This document shows positions 17,799 to 26,284 of a stretch of 64,000 nucleotides of DNA, in pieces. The position numbers were made by a program, and so were the translations under genes. The first letter of the stretch is position 1. The number at the start of each line of letters is the position of its first letter. The notes below the pieces were generated by a model. It was given only the letters and a program-made list of their open reading frames with translations, made no database searches and was not told the origin of the DNA. Source of the DNA: Hyphomonas atlantica corrig. (GTDB lineage: Bacteria > Pseudomonadota > Alphaproteobacteria > Caulobacterales > Hyphomonadaceae); contig NZ_AWFH01000045.1 of assembly GCF_000682715.1 (NCBI RefSeq), positions 124,001 to 188,000 on the forward strand, in the 5' to 3' direction.

Positions 17799-19202
17799 CT
17801 AAAGCCGGACTGTGCCGCGCACGACCCGGCCGTTGCGCTCTATCTCAATATCCCAGCTACTGGCTCCCTCGTTGAGCGCCGATTTGAGCTCATCAACCGT
17901 CTTCGTTTGAACGCCGTTCACCGAGCGCACAATGTCTCCGGGGCGGAAGAAATTCCGCGCAATAGAGCGGCGCATGACTGAATAGACATAGATGCCTGAT
18001 CCTTTCTGGAAAGGATCCAGCCCGTTTTCCTCAGCCAAACGAGGAGAGAGCTCAACCACGCGCGCACCTGAGAATGCGGTCCGTCCTTCCAGCAATACAA
18101 CGTCAGCCTCGCTGGCACCGGGTGGCGGGGCCACGGTCACACCCATGTTCTGGGTCTTGCCGCCGCGAAGCACTGTCAGCGACGCTTCCTCACCGGGGCT
18201 CCGCACGGCCGCCAGGAATTTCAGACCCTTCTCATCGAAGACTTCACGTCCATCGATGGCGGTGATCAGATCGCCGCGGCGCAGTCCGGCTTCATCAGCG
18301 GGACCATCATCATAGACCTCGGTAACCATCACGCCGACCGGCCGATCGAGACCTTGAGCTTTTGCAATGTCATAGCTGACGGATTGCGCGGCGAGACCGA
18401 GCCAAGGGCGTACAAACGTGCCTTCATTCATGGCCGCGTCAACCACGCGCTTCACCATCTCTGCCGGAATGGCAAACCCGATCCCGTTCGAACCGCCGGA
18501 GCGAGAAAAGATCGCCGTATTCACGCCAACGAGTTCGCCCTTGGTATTGACCAGAGCGCCGCCTGAATTCCCTGGATTCACCGCCGCATCGGTCTGCAGG
18601 AAAAAGGCATAGTCAGAGATTCCGACATCTGTTCGCGCCGTCGCAGAGATAATGCCGCTGGTGACAGTCTGGCCAACGCCGAACGGGTTTCCAATGGCCA
18701 GCACAAGATCGCCGACTTGCGCCGCACGCGTGTCTGCATATGGCAATACCGGCAACACCGCGCCCTCAGTGTCGATCTTCAGCACAGCAAGGTCAGTCCG
18801 CTCGTCCGCGAGCACCAATTCAGCCGGATACTCCCTGCGATCACTCAGCACGACACGGTACGTATCCGCACCTTCGATCACATGATTGTTCGTTACAATC
18901 ACACCGTCTGATCCGACAATCACACCGGACCCAAGCGAATTCTGGCGACGCTGCTTGGGAATGGCATTGCCAAAGAACATTTGCTCCATTGGCGATACGC
19001 GATTGGACACCATACGTTCGGTGAACACGTTGACGACAGCCGGCGACGCTTCCCTGACAAGCGGCGCAAAGCTGAGATCAATTTCGGTTTGTGACTGCGG
19101 CAGTCGCTGCGCGCTTGCGAACAGTGGCAACAAAGCCAGGACAAGAAGGGCCAGAACCGAAAGCCCGGCAACGACCAGGAACTTCGAAACGTGTTTCGTC
19201 AT
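17799..19202 (-). CDS. HtrA/DegP-like periplasmic serine protease with two PDZ domains
   Basis: A Do-family serine protease of about 467 residues counted from ATG 19202. An N-terminal hydrophobic segment (residues 8-30) ends in FASAQ, which could be a signal peptide or an anchor. The trypsin-like catalytic triad is H107 (TNNHV), D137 (RTDLAVLK) and S213 (NPGNSGG). Two PDZ domains follow, one around GLRRGDLITAIDG and one at the C-terminus around FRPGDIVRSVNG. It probably degrades misfolded envelope proteins. Upstream in-frame starts exist (ATG 19220 and a TTG at 19256) but none has a strong ribosome site; 19202 gives the most compact leader. Confidence 0.9.
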   Translation of the reverse strand: MTKHVSKFLVVAGLSVLALLVLALLPLFASAQRLPQSQTEIDLSFAPLVREASPAVVNVFTERMVSNRVSPMEQMFFGNAIPKQRRQNSLGSGVIVGSDGVIVTNNHVIEGADTYRVVLSDRREYPAELVLADERTDLAVLKIDTEGAVLPVLPYADTRAAQVGDLVLAIGNPFGVGQTVTSGIISATARTDVGISDYAFFLQTDAAVNPGNSGGALVNTKGELVGVNTAIFSRSGGSNGIGFAIPAEMVKRVVDAAMNEGTFVRPWLGLAAQSVSYDIAKAQGLDRPVGVMVTEVYDDGPADEAGLRRGDLITAIDGREVFDEKGLKFLAAVRSPGEEASLTVLRGGKTQNMGVTVAPPPGASEADVVLLEGRTAFSGARVVELSPRLAEENGLDPFQKGSGIYVYSVMRRSIARNFFRPGDIVRSVNGVQTKTVDELKSALNEGASSWDIEIERNGRVVRGTVRL

Positions 19203-19288
19203 GCGGAGTGTATGCATCATGACTATGGCTCTATTGCGGCGTGAAGCAGGTGGCAATTCCTCACTTCATGACAAATCAGTGAGTTTTT

Positions 19289-20749
19289 TCAGGGAGTTGT
19301 GCCCGGCTCATCCCTGGCTGCGAGTGCAGCCAGATTGGCTGCATGGCTTTCCCTGCTGATACGATAAAAGCTCAGACAGAAAATCATGAGCATCCAGATT
19401 ACGAGCAGCGACACAGCATACCCCCATCCGAGACGGTCCAGCGAAGCATCCGCCACCTCACCCGGCTGCATGCCCGGCCGTAGCTCTGCCACCGACAATA
19501 CGACGGCAGCCGTCAAAATTCCCGCCCCCTGCGAAAGCTTCCGAATGAAGCTGATACCCGCAAAGAAGATGCCTTCGGAACGGCGCCCTGTGGCAAGTTC
19601 GCTTTCTTCAACAATGTCCGCAACCATCGCCGCCATCAGCATTTGCGTCACAATGATCAACGCCACATCGACCACAGTGATCACGAGCACGATATAATAC
19701 AGCGCGTCAGTCCCGTTGGCAGGCATGAGCCCGAACAGCCGCGCCAGAACGGGGGCTGGCGCAATTGTAAAGGCGAACAAGCCGATGATGATCGCCCCGC
19801 GCTTCTTGCCCAGCGATTTCCCGATGAGCGGTGCCAGCACCAGCGCCATGCCAGCCGACAGGAATACGCCCATGGTTAGCCCTGCAATCTGATCGGTGTC
19901 AAAGCCCCAGAAGAAGCCATTGATGTACTGATTCAATGCCGCTGATATTCCACTCGCGAACAGACCGAAAAGTGTCGCCAGAAATAGCGCCCGGAATGAC
20001 GGATTCGAAACGGTCTCGAATATCTCACTGAACACTTTGCCGATGGTGAGGTTGCGAGCAGGCGGCGCTGCCTTGAGGTGTGGGATATAACGATGGGTGC
20101 CGACACTGCAGATAAAAATGGCACCGACGATCGTGACCGCTGCCCAGAACCCATAGGTGTGCCATCCATCCAGATTGAAGAATCCCATCTTCACCGTTTC
20201 GGTTGGCCGCAATAGCAAAGTCAGCAAGGCAACCTGAATGGCCAAGCCGCCGATCCAGGCAAAGAAATACCTGAATGACATGAGGCTGGTTCGGGCGTCG
20301 TAATCCTGCGTGAGTTCTGCGGCGAGTGCGAGGCTTGGCACTTCGTAAAACGTAAAGCACAGCCGCACGGTGATCGTGATCGCAACCAACCAGACAAACA
20401 ATCCTTGGCTATCCAGTCCCTCCGGAGGATTCCAGGTCAGGAAATATGCAACGCCAAGGGGCAACATGGCTGCGTACATGAAGGGGTGCCGACGCCCGAA
20501 GCGTGTGCGGACATTATCCGACCAATACCCGACAATCGGATCCGACACAGCGTCAACGACAAGAGCCAGGAACAACGCGCCAGCAACAAGCGACGCAGAG
20601 ATGCCCAGGACCTGACTATAGTAGAGCAGCAGAAAATATTCGAAGCCGTTATTCTTGACCCCGCTCGCGGCACCGCCCACGCCATAAGCAATCCTGGTCA
20701 GGAAGCCCGGCTTGCGTACGACTGGCGTGGGCGCTGCCGTAAAGGTCAA
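19289..20749 (-). CDS. MFS transporter of the GPH/MelB family
   Basis: A 486-residue membrane protein with about 12 predicted helices. The N-terminal segment YGVGGAASGVKNNGFEYFLL and the loop DPIVGYWSDNVRTRFGRRHPFM are hallmarks of the glycoside-pentoside-hexuronide:cation symporter (MelB-like) branch. Its start overlaps the stop of the upstream acyl-CoA dehydrogenase by 4 bases, so it is part of that operon. MelB-type relatives also transport non-sugar substrates such as acids or steroids. The catabolic context argues against a plain sugar permease, but the substrate is not known. Confidence 0.85.
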   Translation of the reverse strand: MTFTAAPTPVVRKPGFLTRIAYGVGGAASGVKNNGFEYFLLLYYSQVLGISASLVAGALFLALVVDAVSDPIVGYWSDNVRTRFGRRHPFMYAAMLPLGVAYFLTWNPPEGLDSQGLFVWLVAITITVRLCFTFYEVPSLALAAELTQDYDARTSLMSFRYFFAWIGGLAIQVALLTLLLRPTETVKMGFFNLDGWHTYGFWAAVTIVGAIFICSVGTHRYIPHLKAAPPARNLTIGKVFSEIFETVSNPSFRALFLATLFGLFASGISAALNQYINGFFWGFDTDQIAGLTMGVFLSAGMALVLAPLIGKSLGKKRGAIIIGLFAFTIAPAPVLARLFGLMPANGTDALYYIVLVITVVDVALIIVTQMLMAAMVADIVEESELATGRRSEGIFFAGISFIRKLSQGAGILTAAVVLSVAELRPGMQPGEVADASLDRLGWGYAVSLLVIWMLMIFCLSFYRISRESHAANLAALAARDEPGTTP

Positions 20750-21969
20750 AGGCCGAGCACCATCTTGGCCATGATGTTGCGCTGGATCTCATTTGAACCA
20801 GCGTAGATCGACGTCTTGCGATAGTTGAAGTAACTCGGCGCAACAGGCACGGCATATTGCGGCATTGGCAGGTCAGCATTTGCGCCATCCCGCGCGACAG
20901 CGAAACTGTCCTGAACAAATGGTGCAGCATAGGCGCCGGTCGCTTCCAGGATCAATTCCGTGATCGCCTGCTGGGTATCCGACCCTTCGCATTTGAGCAT
21001 GGAGCTCTCAGGGCCAACTGCCTGCCCCGCCGACAAGGCCGAAAAAATCCTCTGCTCAGTTGCATCCAGACTGTCGATCTTGATTTCCATGTTCGCCAGC
21101 TTGCGAGAGAAATCCCGATCACGGATAAGCGCCTCACCTTCAGATTGCTCCAGACTGGCTATCTTTCGCGCCTTTCTCAGCATGTTCCGAAGACCCGGGG
21201 CATACGCATTGCCACGCTCGAACTGGAGCAAGTATTTCGCGTAGGTCCAGCCCTTGTTCTCTTCGCCTACAAGCGCTTCAGCCACTGGCACACGGACATT
21301 CTCGAAGAAGACCTGGTTGATCTCCTGCTGCCCTTCCAGTGGTCCATCCAGCGTAGGAAGTGCGGAAACAGTGATACCCGGCAGAGTCATCGGAAACACG
21401 ATAAAGCTGATCCCCTCCTGAGGCTTACCCTCTTTGGAAGTTCTGACCAGACAGAAGATCATGTCGGCCCACTGCGCGTGCGTGGTCCAGATCTTCGAAC
21501 CGTTGAGAACGTAGTCGTCACCGTCGCGCACCGCGCTCATCTGTAGTGAAGCGAGATCAGATCCAGCGCCCGGCTCTGAATACCCTTGGCACCACCAGAC
21601 ATCAGACCGGAGGATCGGCGGAAGGTACTTTTCTTTTTGCTCGTCTGAACCGAATTCCATCAGAACTGGCGCGACCATCGATATCCCCATCGGACTGACC
21701 GTGGGAGTACCGGCAGCGGAAAGCTCCATGTTCAGGATGTAGCGCTCGGATGGTGACAGACCGGGGCCACCATATTTTTCCGGCCAGTTGGGCGCGACCC
21801 AGCCCTTTTCATAAAGGCGCTTTTGCCACTCCACCTGGCCGTCCTTGTCGAGATACCCGTTCTTCGACATGGCCATTTTCGCACGCAGCTCAGGCGTATA
21901 CGCCTCGGCAATCCAATCCCTGACTTCTTTTTGGAACTCAAGGTCTTCCTTGGTAAATGAGAGGTCCAT
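20746..21969 (-). CDS. Acyl-CoA dehydrogenase
   Basis: A 407-residue FAD-dependent acyl-CoA dehydrogenase. It has the N-terminal helical domain, a middle beta domain with WWCQGYSEPGAGSDLASL and GSKIWTTHAQWAD, and the C-terminal helical domain ending SIYAGSNEIQRNIMAKMVLGL. Such enzymes oxidise acyl-CoA thioesters to enoyl-CoA and pass electrons to ETF. The WWCQGYSEPGAGSD version is typical of the branch with PimC and steroid-side-chain enzymes. It lies between a small monooxygenase-like gene (12-base gap) and a MelB-type transporter (4-base overlap). Confidence 0.92.
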   Translation of the reverse strand: MDLSFTKEDLEFQKEVRDWIAEAYTPELRAKMAMSKNGYLDKDGQVEWQKRLYEKGWVAPNWPEKYGGPGLSPSERYILNMELSAAGTPTVSPMGISMVAPVLMEFGSDEQKEKYLPPILRSDVWWCQGYSEPGAGSDLASLQMSAVRDGDDYVLNGSKIWTTHAQWADMIFCLVRTSKEGKPQEGISFIVFPMTLPGITVSALPTLDGPLEGQQEINQVFFENVRVPVAEALVGEENKGWTYAKYLLQFERGNAYAPGLRNMLRKARKIASLEQSEGEALIRDRDFSRKLANMEIKIDSLDATEQRIFSALSAGQAVGPESSMLKCEGSDTQQAITELILEATGAYAAPFVQDSFAVARDGANADLPMPQYAVPVAPSYFNYRKTSIYAGSNEIQRNIMAKMVLGL

Positions 21970-21981
21970 AATTGTCTCGGA

Positions 21982-22266
21982 TCAATCCACGCTTGTGAGG
22001 TAGGTAATTTGTGGCGCGCCAGCGAGGCATGCGCCCAGCTTTGGCGCAGCTGCGGTGTAATGCTCGGTCTTGCCATGCGCATCCAGATCGTCCTGGCTGG
22101 CATACTCTTCGAGGAAAACGTAGGAGCCGTCTTTGGATTTATAGAGCTGGTATGTGAGACAGCCCGGCTCGCTGGCCTTGACCTTCGCCATCAGGTCCCT
22201 TGCGACCTGTTCAAATTCCGCTTCCTTGCCCTCTTGAATGGACAGGTTCACAACCACACCAATCAT
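21982..22266 (-). CDS. Antibiotic-biosynthesis-monooxygenase (ABM) domain protein
   Basis: A 94-residue single-domain protein with the ferredoxin-like ABM fold. The strand MIGVVVNLSIQEGKEAEFEQ is followed by helices, then the core strands CLTYQLYKS and YVFLEEYASQDDLDAH, which carry the conserved Glu and an HxxTEH-like HGKTEHY. A perfect AGGAGG sits before ATG 22266 and sets the start. A longer in-frame extension upstream has no ribosome site. It is the first gene of the operon with the acyl-CoA dehydrogenase and MelB-type transporter. Members act as small cofactor-free oxygenases or putative quinol monooxygenases. Confidence 0.85.
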   Translation of the reverse strand: MIGVVVNLSIQEGKEAEFEQVARDLMAKVKASEPGCLTYQLYKSKDGSYVFLEEYASQDDLDAHGKTEHYTAAAPKLGACLAGAPQITYLTSVD

Positions 22267-22484
22267 GTCGATTTCCTCCTGATATATGCGTCTATCCTTA
22301 GGATGTTCGGCGCCGACGGCAAGGCTAACGTAAGGGAGGGAGCGATCAGGTTTTGGTCGGTTGAAGCGTTGTTTTGCCAGCCTCTCGACATGGGCCTTAG
22401 CTTTTGGAATGAATTTTGCTGTTCCTAAACAGAAGCAGACGTTCAGGACCCTCAATGCCTTCCGATGTTATGGAAAGAAACACT

Positions 22485-23522
22485 ATGCCGAAGTCGACAT
22501 ATGCATCGCAGTCGAACGCAATGGCCGTGATTCCGACCTTGAACGAGGAAGCTCACATCGAGGCGTGCATTCGCTCCCTATTGGTGGGCGACAAAGCGCT
22601 ACAGGAAATTCCACTCGTCATCGCGGACGGTGGAAGTCACGACCGTACTGTTGAGATTGTCGAGGGTCTCAAAGGCGAGTTCACAAATTTGATCGTCCTG
22701 AAAAACCCCAAACGGCTACAGGCTGCAGCAATCAATCTGGCCGTCGAGGCATTTGGCTCAGACCACACCGATTATATGGTGCGTTGCGATGCACATTCGA
22801 TCTATCCGCCAAATTTCATTCTGGATGTCGTCGATTCATTGAAGTCCACCCAAGCCGCATCTGTCGTCGTACCGATGGACGCCATTGGCCAATCCTGCTT
22901 CGAGAAGGCCAATGCATGGGTCTCAAACACAATACTTGGATCAGGCGGATCTGCTCACAAGGCGGGGCGGAAGTCCGGTTATGTCGATCATGGTCATCAC
23001 GCTGGCTTCGATTTGAGGGTCTTCAAGAAAGTTGGCGGATACGACGATACGTTTTCTCACAATGAAGATGCCGAATACGATGCGCGCGTCGCGCAACAAG
23101 GAGGACGCATTTTTCTCAATGCAGACATCCGCATTCAGTATGTACCTCGCAGCAGCGCCACCGCCTTGGCCAGGCAATACTTCAATTATGGCAAAGGGCG
23201 CGCCCGCACCATTCGCAAACACCAGGAAGTGCTGAAATTACGACAAGCGCTGCCAATTGTGGCGTTGCTTGCAAATCTGATGAGCCTGATAGCCGCACCG
23301 TTCATTTGGTGGACTCTTCTTCTGCCAATCATGTACCTTTTGGTTCTTGGCGCAGCTTCGCTGGTCATCGCGATAAGCAAGAGATCAATCTGCGGGCTTT
23401 ACGCGGGCGTTGTGTCGTTCGCCATTCATATGAGTTGGGCCGCCGGTTTCTTGCGCGAAACCATACTTCCAAAGCGTTCCGGCACCGCCTCGCCTTTGGT
23501 TTCCACCCAAAAACCACTATAA
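22485..23522 (+). CDS. Family 2 glycosyltransferase, ExoA-like
   Basis: A 345-residue GT2 enzyme with the nucleotide-binding start AVIPTLNEEAHIEACIRSLL, an ADGGSHDRT loop and the metal-binding region VRCDAHSIYPPNFI. A C-terminal region has two or three membrane helices (about 260-320). The pattern matches ExoA, the succinoglycan beta-1,3-glucosyltransferase acting on the lipid-linked intermediate. The start at 22485 is supported by GGAAAG 7 bases upstream; earlier in-frame starts are weaker. It is the first gene of the polysaccharide locus and diverges from the ABM gene. Confidence 0.87.
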   Translation: MPKSTYASQSNAMAVIPTLNEEAHIEACIRSLLVGDKALQEIPLVIADGGSHDRTVEIVEGLKGEFTNLIVLKNPKRLQAAAINLAVEAFGSDHTDYMVRCDAHSIYPPNFILDVVDSLKSTQAASVVVPMDAIGQSCFEKANAWVSNTILGSGGSAHKAGRKSGYVDHGHHAGFDLRVFKKVGGYDDTFSHNEDAEYDARVAQQGGRIFLNADIRIQYVPRSSATALARQYFNYGKGRARTIRKHQEVLKLRQALPIVALLANLMSLIAAPFIWWTLLLPIMYLLVLGAASLVIAISKRSICGLYAGVVSFAIHMSWAAGFLRETILPKRSGTASPLVSTQKPL

Positions 23523-23547
23523 ACAATTCATTAATCATTGAGCATCC

Positions 23548-24471
23548 ATGGCAAAGCTGACGCAGCAAATTCAAAAGTCGTTTATCGAGCGCCTCGGGCA
23601 ACTGACCCGCTCGACCACGTCTTTGCGCGCGCGGATGCGGCAACGGTTCGAAGCGTTCTCGACGCCAACCGAGGCAGAGGCCGAACCAGCTCCTGCTCAG
23701 GCGCTGACTCGCGTATCTGCAGCGCCGGACGGCGAATGCCTGTATGCTATTGGCGACATTCACGGTCGGCACGATCTGTTGGAACGCCTCATCGATCAAA
23801 TCAAGCAAGATCGGCAAACGCTGCCTGAAGGCACCAAGTGCACGATCGTCTTTCTCGGGGACTACATTGATCGGGGGCTGCAGTCCCGCAGTGTCATCGA
23901 TTTCCTAATCAGCGACCGCCTTGATAGTTTTGAAACAGTCTTCCTGATGGGAAACCATGAGGAGGCGCTTCTGCGTTTCTACCATGATGCCAGTTTCGGA
24001 AAACAATGGGTCCGATATGGCGGCGGGGAAACACTTTACTCTTATGGCTTTCAACCACCGAACACGCGCTCCAGCCTGACGTCACACGAAGCGATGCAAG
24101 CGGCGAAGAAAGCCTGGGACCAGGTCTGGACCGGATTTCGCGATCGGCTGCCGAAAGAGCACCTTGAATTCTACGCATCCCTCAAGACCCATCACATCGC
24201 GGGCGACTATCTCTTCGTACATGCAGGTGTGCGTCCTGATGTTCCTCTGGATCAGCAATCTGACCGGGACATGCTGTGGATCAGAGATGAATTCCTGGAT
24301 GATGCAGCAGAATTCGAGCACGTCATCGTGCACGGCCACACGCCAGCAGATGACGTCTTCCGCGATAATCGTAGAATCGGCCTCGATACCGGAGCCTTCA
24401 TTAGTGGACGCTTATCGGCTGCCAGACTTTTTGGCACTGATGTCAGCTTTCTGGAAACAAGTCCGAGTTAA
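23548..24471 (+). CDS. PPP-family metallophosphoesterase (Ser/Thr phosphatase-like)
   Basis: A 307-residue phosphoesterase with all core PPP motifs: GDIHG at residues 69-73, GDYIDRG at 104-110 and GNHE at 135-138. The later metal-binding His residues are in FVHAGVRPD and VHGHTP. The N-terminal 60 residues are a basic, Pro/Ala-rich extension with no membrane segment. It lies between the ExoA-like glycosyltransferase (25-base gap) and the Wza-like lipoprotein. Bacterial PPP phosphatases dephosphorylate Ser/Thr/Tyr proteins or diadenosine polyphosphates. No low-molecular-weight Wzb phosphatase is present, so this enzyme could be the partner of the tyrosine kinase at 42613-44940; that is inference. 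Confidence 0.88.
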   Translation: MAKLTQQIQKSFIERLGQLTRSTTSLRARMRQRFEAFSTPTEAEAEPAPAQALTRVSAAPDGECLYAIGDIHGRHDLLERLIDQIKQDRQTLPEGTKCTIVFLGDYIDRGLQSRSVIDFLISDRLDSFETVFLMGNHEEALLRFYHDASFGKQWVRYGGGETLYSYGFQPPNTRSSLTSHEAMQAAKKAWDQVWTGFRDRLPKEHLEFYASLKTHHIAGDYLFVHAGVRPDVPLDQQSDRDMLWIRDEFLDDAAEFEHVIVHGHTPADDVFRDNRRIGLDTGAFISGRLSAARLFGTDVSFLETSPS

Positions 24472-24525
24472 AGACTAATCATAGCTTGGCGGCGGGTGCC
24501 GTCCAATCAGGGAGAATTTGGGGAC

Positions 24526-25113
24526 ATGACCATATTTCGTGCTATTTTGTTGGCGCTTGCGGCAGGTACATTCCTGCTCGTTTCTGCCTGCCAGTCCGGC
24601 ACCGTCACACAGCGCTCAGACGCGACCGATGTTGCGACCGACCAGCGCACTGCTCCGGCGTACGTCCTGGGTAATGGCGACCGCCTTCGTGTAACTGTGT
24701 TCGGCCACCCGGACCTGTCCGGCGAGTTCGATGTTGACGGCTCCGGCGCAATTTCATTGCCACTGATCGGCCAGCTCGACGCGCTCGGCCTCACCACACC
24801 AGAACTCGAAGCTCGTATCGTCGAAACGCTTGATGGTGATTACATCCTGAACCCACGCGTAAGTGCGGAAGTGATCAACTATCGTCCTTTCTACATTCTC
24901 GGCGAAGTAGGCTCACCCGGCGAATATCCCTACACATCCGGCCTCACCGTTCTGAATGCCGTGGCGGCTGCGGGTGGATTTACCTATCGGGCCAACAAGA
25001 AGGTTGTGTTCATCAAAAGCGTAGATGGCGCAGAAGAACAAAGCTACACGCTCGACACCAATACAGCGGTTAAACCCGGCGACACGATCCGGATCGGTGA
25101 GCGCATTTTCTAG
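24526..25113 (+). CDS. Wza-like polysaccharide export lipoprotein
   Basis: A 195-residue lipoprotein with a signal peptide ending in the lipobox LVSAC (Cys22). A Poly_export domain starts at APAYVLGNGDRLRVTVFG. The SLBB-like part follows with FYILGEVGSPGEYPYTSGLTVLNAV. It forms the periplasmic/outer-membrane export gate for exopolysaccharide. It is much shorter than E. coli Wza and lacks the C-terminal barrel-forming helix region, as is common in alphaproteobacteria. A separate barrel protein at 45081-46373 may complete the exporter. A strong terminator follows 29 bases after its stop. Confidence 0.88.
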   Translation: MTIFRAILLALAAGTFLLVSACQSGTVTQRSDATDVATDQRTAPAYVLGNGDRLRVTVFGHPDLSGEFDVDGSGAISLPLIGQLDALGLTTPELEARIVETLDGDYILNPRVSAEVINYRPFYILGEVGSPGEYPYTSGLTVLNAVAAAGGFTYRANKKVVFIKSVDGAEEQSYTLDTNTAVKPGDTIRIGERIF

Positions 25114-25477
25114 CGCGACTTAACCATTCAAAAATTGCAAAGGCGGCGCTTTCTGGGCGTCGCTTTTTTTGTTTCCCGATTCCCAGCTTGGCACGCGACT
25201 GTCCTAGAATCGGTCACTCATTTTCAAACGAGCAAGAAATACCCCCAGAACGCCCAAATTTCGTAGTGTTTTGCCGAATACTTACCCTTTACTTTCCCCT
25301 GACACGCGAAATTTGCGTCCATCCGCTAATTATTTTCAAAATTGGCGGTACAAACATTGCAAACCTCCCTGAAAGAAATAAACATCCAATCAATCTTCCG
25401 AGTTAACTACTCGTTAGCAAATGCGTTGGGTGTGGCAGGTAACCCGGCACATTGTGTGTAGATTGTAGGGGACGAAA
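25114..25477. other. 364-base intergenic region before the ExoY-like gene
   Basis: The first part holds a terminator (25143-25170). The remaining 300 or so bases are relatively AT-rich, with no frame that looks coding on either strand. They probably carry the promoter of the ExoY-like gene. A TGGCAGG...GGCAC sequence near 25434 has wrong spacing for a sigma54 promoter. Confidence 0.4.
25143..25170 (+). terminator. Terminator after the Wza-like gene
   Basis: Arms GCGGCGC (25143-25149) and GCGTCGC (25157-25163) pair with one G-U, followed by seven T (25164-25170). It ends the transcript of the ExoA-like/phosphatase/Wza-like genes. Confidence 0.85.
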
Positions 25478-26173
25478 ATGGGATTGAGACTTTCGAAAGA
25501 GTCGCGCGAAGTGGAGATTTCGACATATACGACCCTCAGGAGCCGGCCCGTTCGTCCGGGAACTGAGCTATCGGCGAAACGCGCATTTGATGTCGTCGTC
25601 GCTTCCGCCATCCTGTTGTTCACTGCTCCTCTTATTCTTGCAGTCGCGATTATTGTGCGCTTGCAGGATGGCGCACCGGCCCTGTTCCGCCAGTCCCGTC
25701 TCGGAAAAGACGGTGTGCCATTCAAATGCTATAAGCTACGCTCCATGGTCGCTGACGCGGATATCCGCCTGCAGGAATTACTCGCCGCTGACCCGGAAGC
25801 TCGCCGCGAATGGGCAGACACACAGAAACTCACACACGATCCCCGCATCACACCTTTTGGCCACTTCCTTCGGAAAAGCTCAATCGATGAACTGCCCCAG
25901 CTTATCAATGTCATTCGTGGGGACATGTCCCTCGTAGGTCCACGCCCAATCGTTGAAAGCGAAGTTTCGAAGTATGGCGACAACTTCAAAGACTATTGCG
26001 CCGTCCGTCCTGGTCTGACAGGTCTTTGGCAGGTTCGCGGTCGCAGCGATACGACGTATGAGACCCGCGTAGAGATGGATGTCGAATATGTTCGTGAGCA
26101 TTCCTTCCTGTCTGATCTCAAGATCCTTTTTCTGACGGTTCCAGCGGTCTTCAACTCCCGCGGCGCACGCTGA
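25478..26173 (+). CDS. ExoY/WcaJ-type undecaprenyl-phosphate sugar-1-P transferase
   Basis: A 231-residue bacterial sugar transferase that starts polymer assembly by moving a hexose-1-phosphate onto undecaprenyl phosphate. It has the typical membrane helix at about residues 40-62, then KRAFDVVVASA, RQSRLGKDGVPFKCYKLRSM, RKSSIDELPQLINVIRGDMS, LVGPRP and RPGLTGLWQVRGRS. It is the short ExoY form without the N-terminal four-helix WcaJ domain. Its first 35 residues are unusually polar. It is flanked by a terminator on either side, so it is probably transcribed alone. Confidence 0.93.
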   Translation: MGLRLSKESREVEISTYTTLRSRPVRPGTELSAKRAFDVVVASAILLFTAPLILAVAIIVRLQDGAPALFRQSRLGKDGVPFKCYKLRSMVADADIRLQELLAADPEARREWADTQKLTHDPRITPFGHFLRKSSIDELPQLINVIRGDMSLVGPRPIVESEVSKYGDNFKDYCAVRPGLTGLWQVRGRSDTTYETRVEMDVEYVREHSFLSDLKILFLTVPAVFNSRGAR

Positions 26174-26217
26174 TTCCAAAGGTCGAGAATAAAAGCTCGG
26201 CATTCCAAGGCGCATTA

Positions 26218-26254
26218 AAAAGCCGGACGAGATGAACGATCTCGTCCGGCTTTT
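26218..26254. terminator. Bidirectional terminator after the ExoY-like gene
   Basis: A perfect 16-base stem, AAAAGCCGGACGAGAT (26218-26233) and its complement (26239-26254), with a 5-base loop. The A and T ends give a T run in both directions, serving the ExoY-like gene and the convergent epimerase. Confidence 0.92.
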
Positions 26255-26284
26255 CCTTGCCCAATGTTCAGGTGTCAGTTGACG

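Noticed and set aside
25426-25455. Sigma54-type promoter before the ExoY-like gene
   Set aside because: The GG and GC elements are 11 rather than 10 bases apart and the TTGC part is missing.
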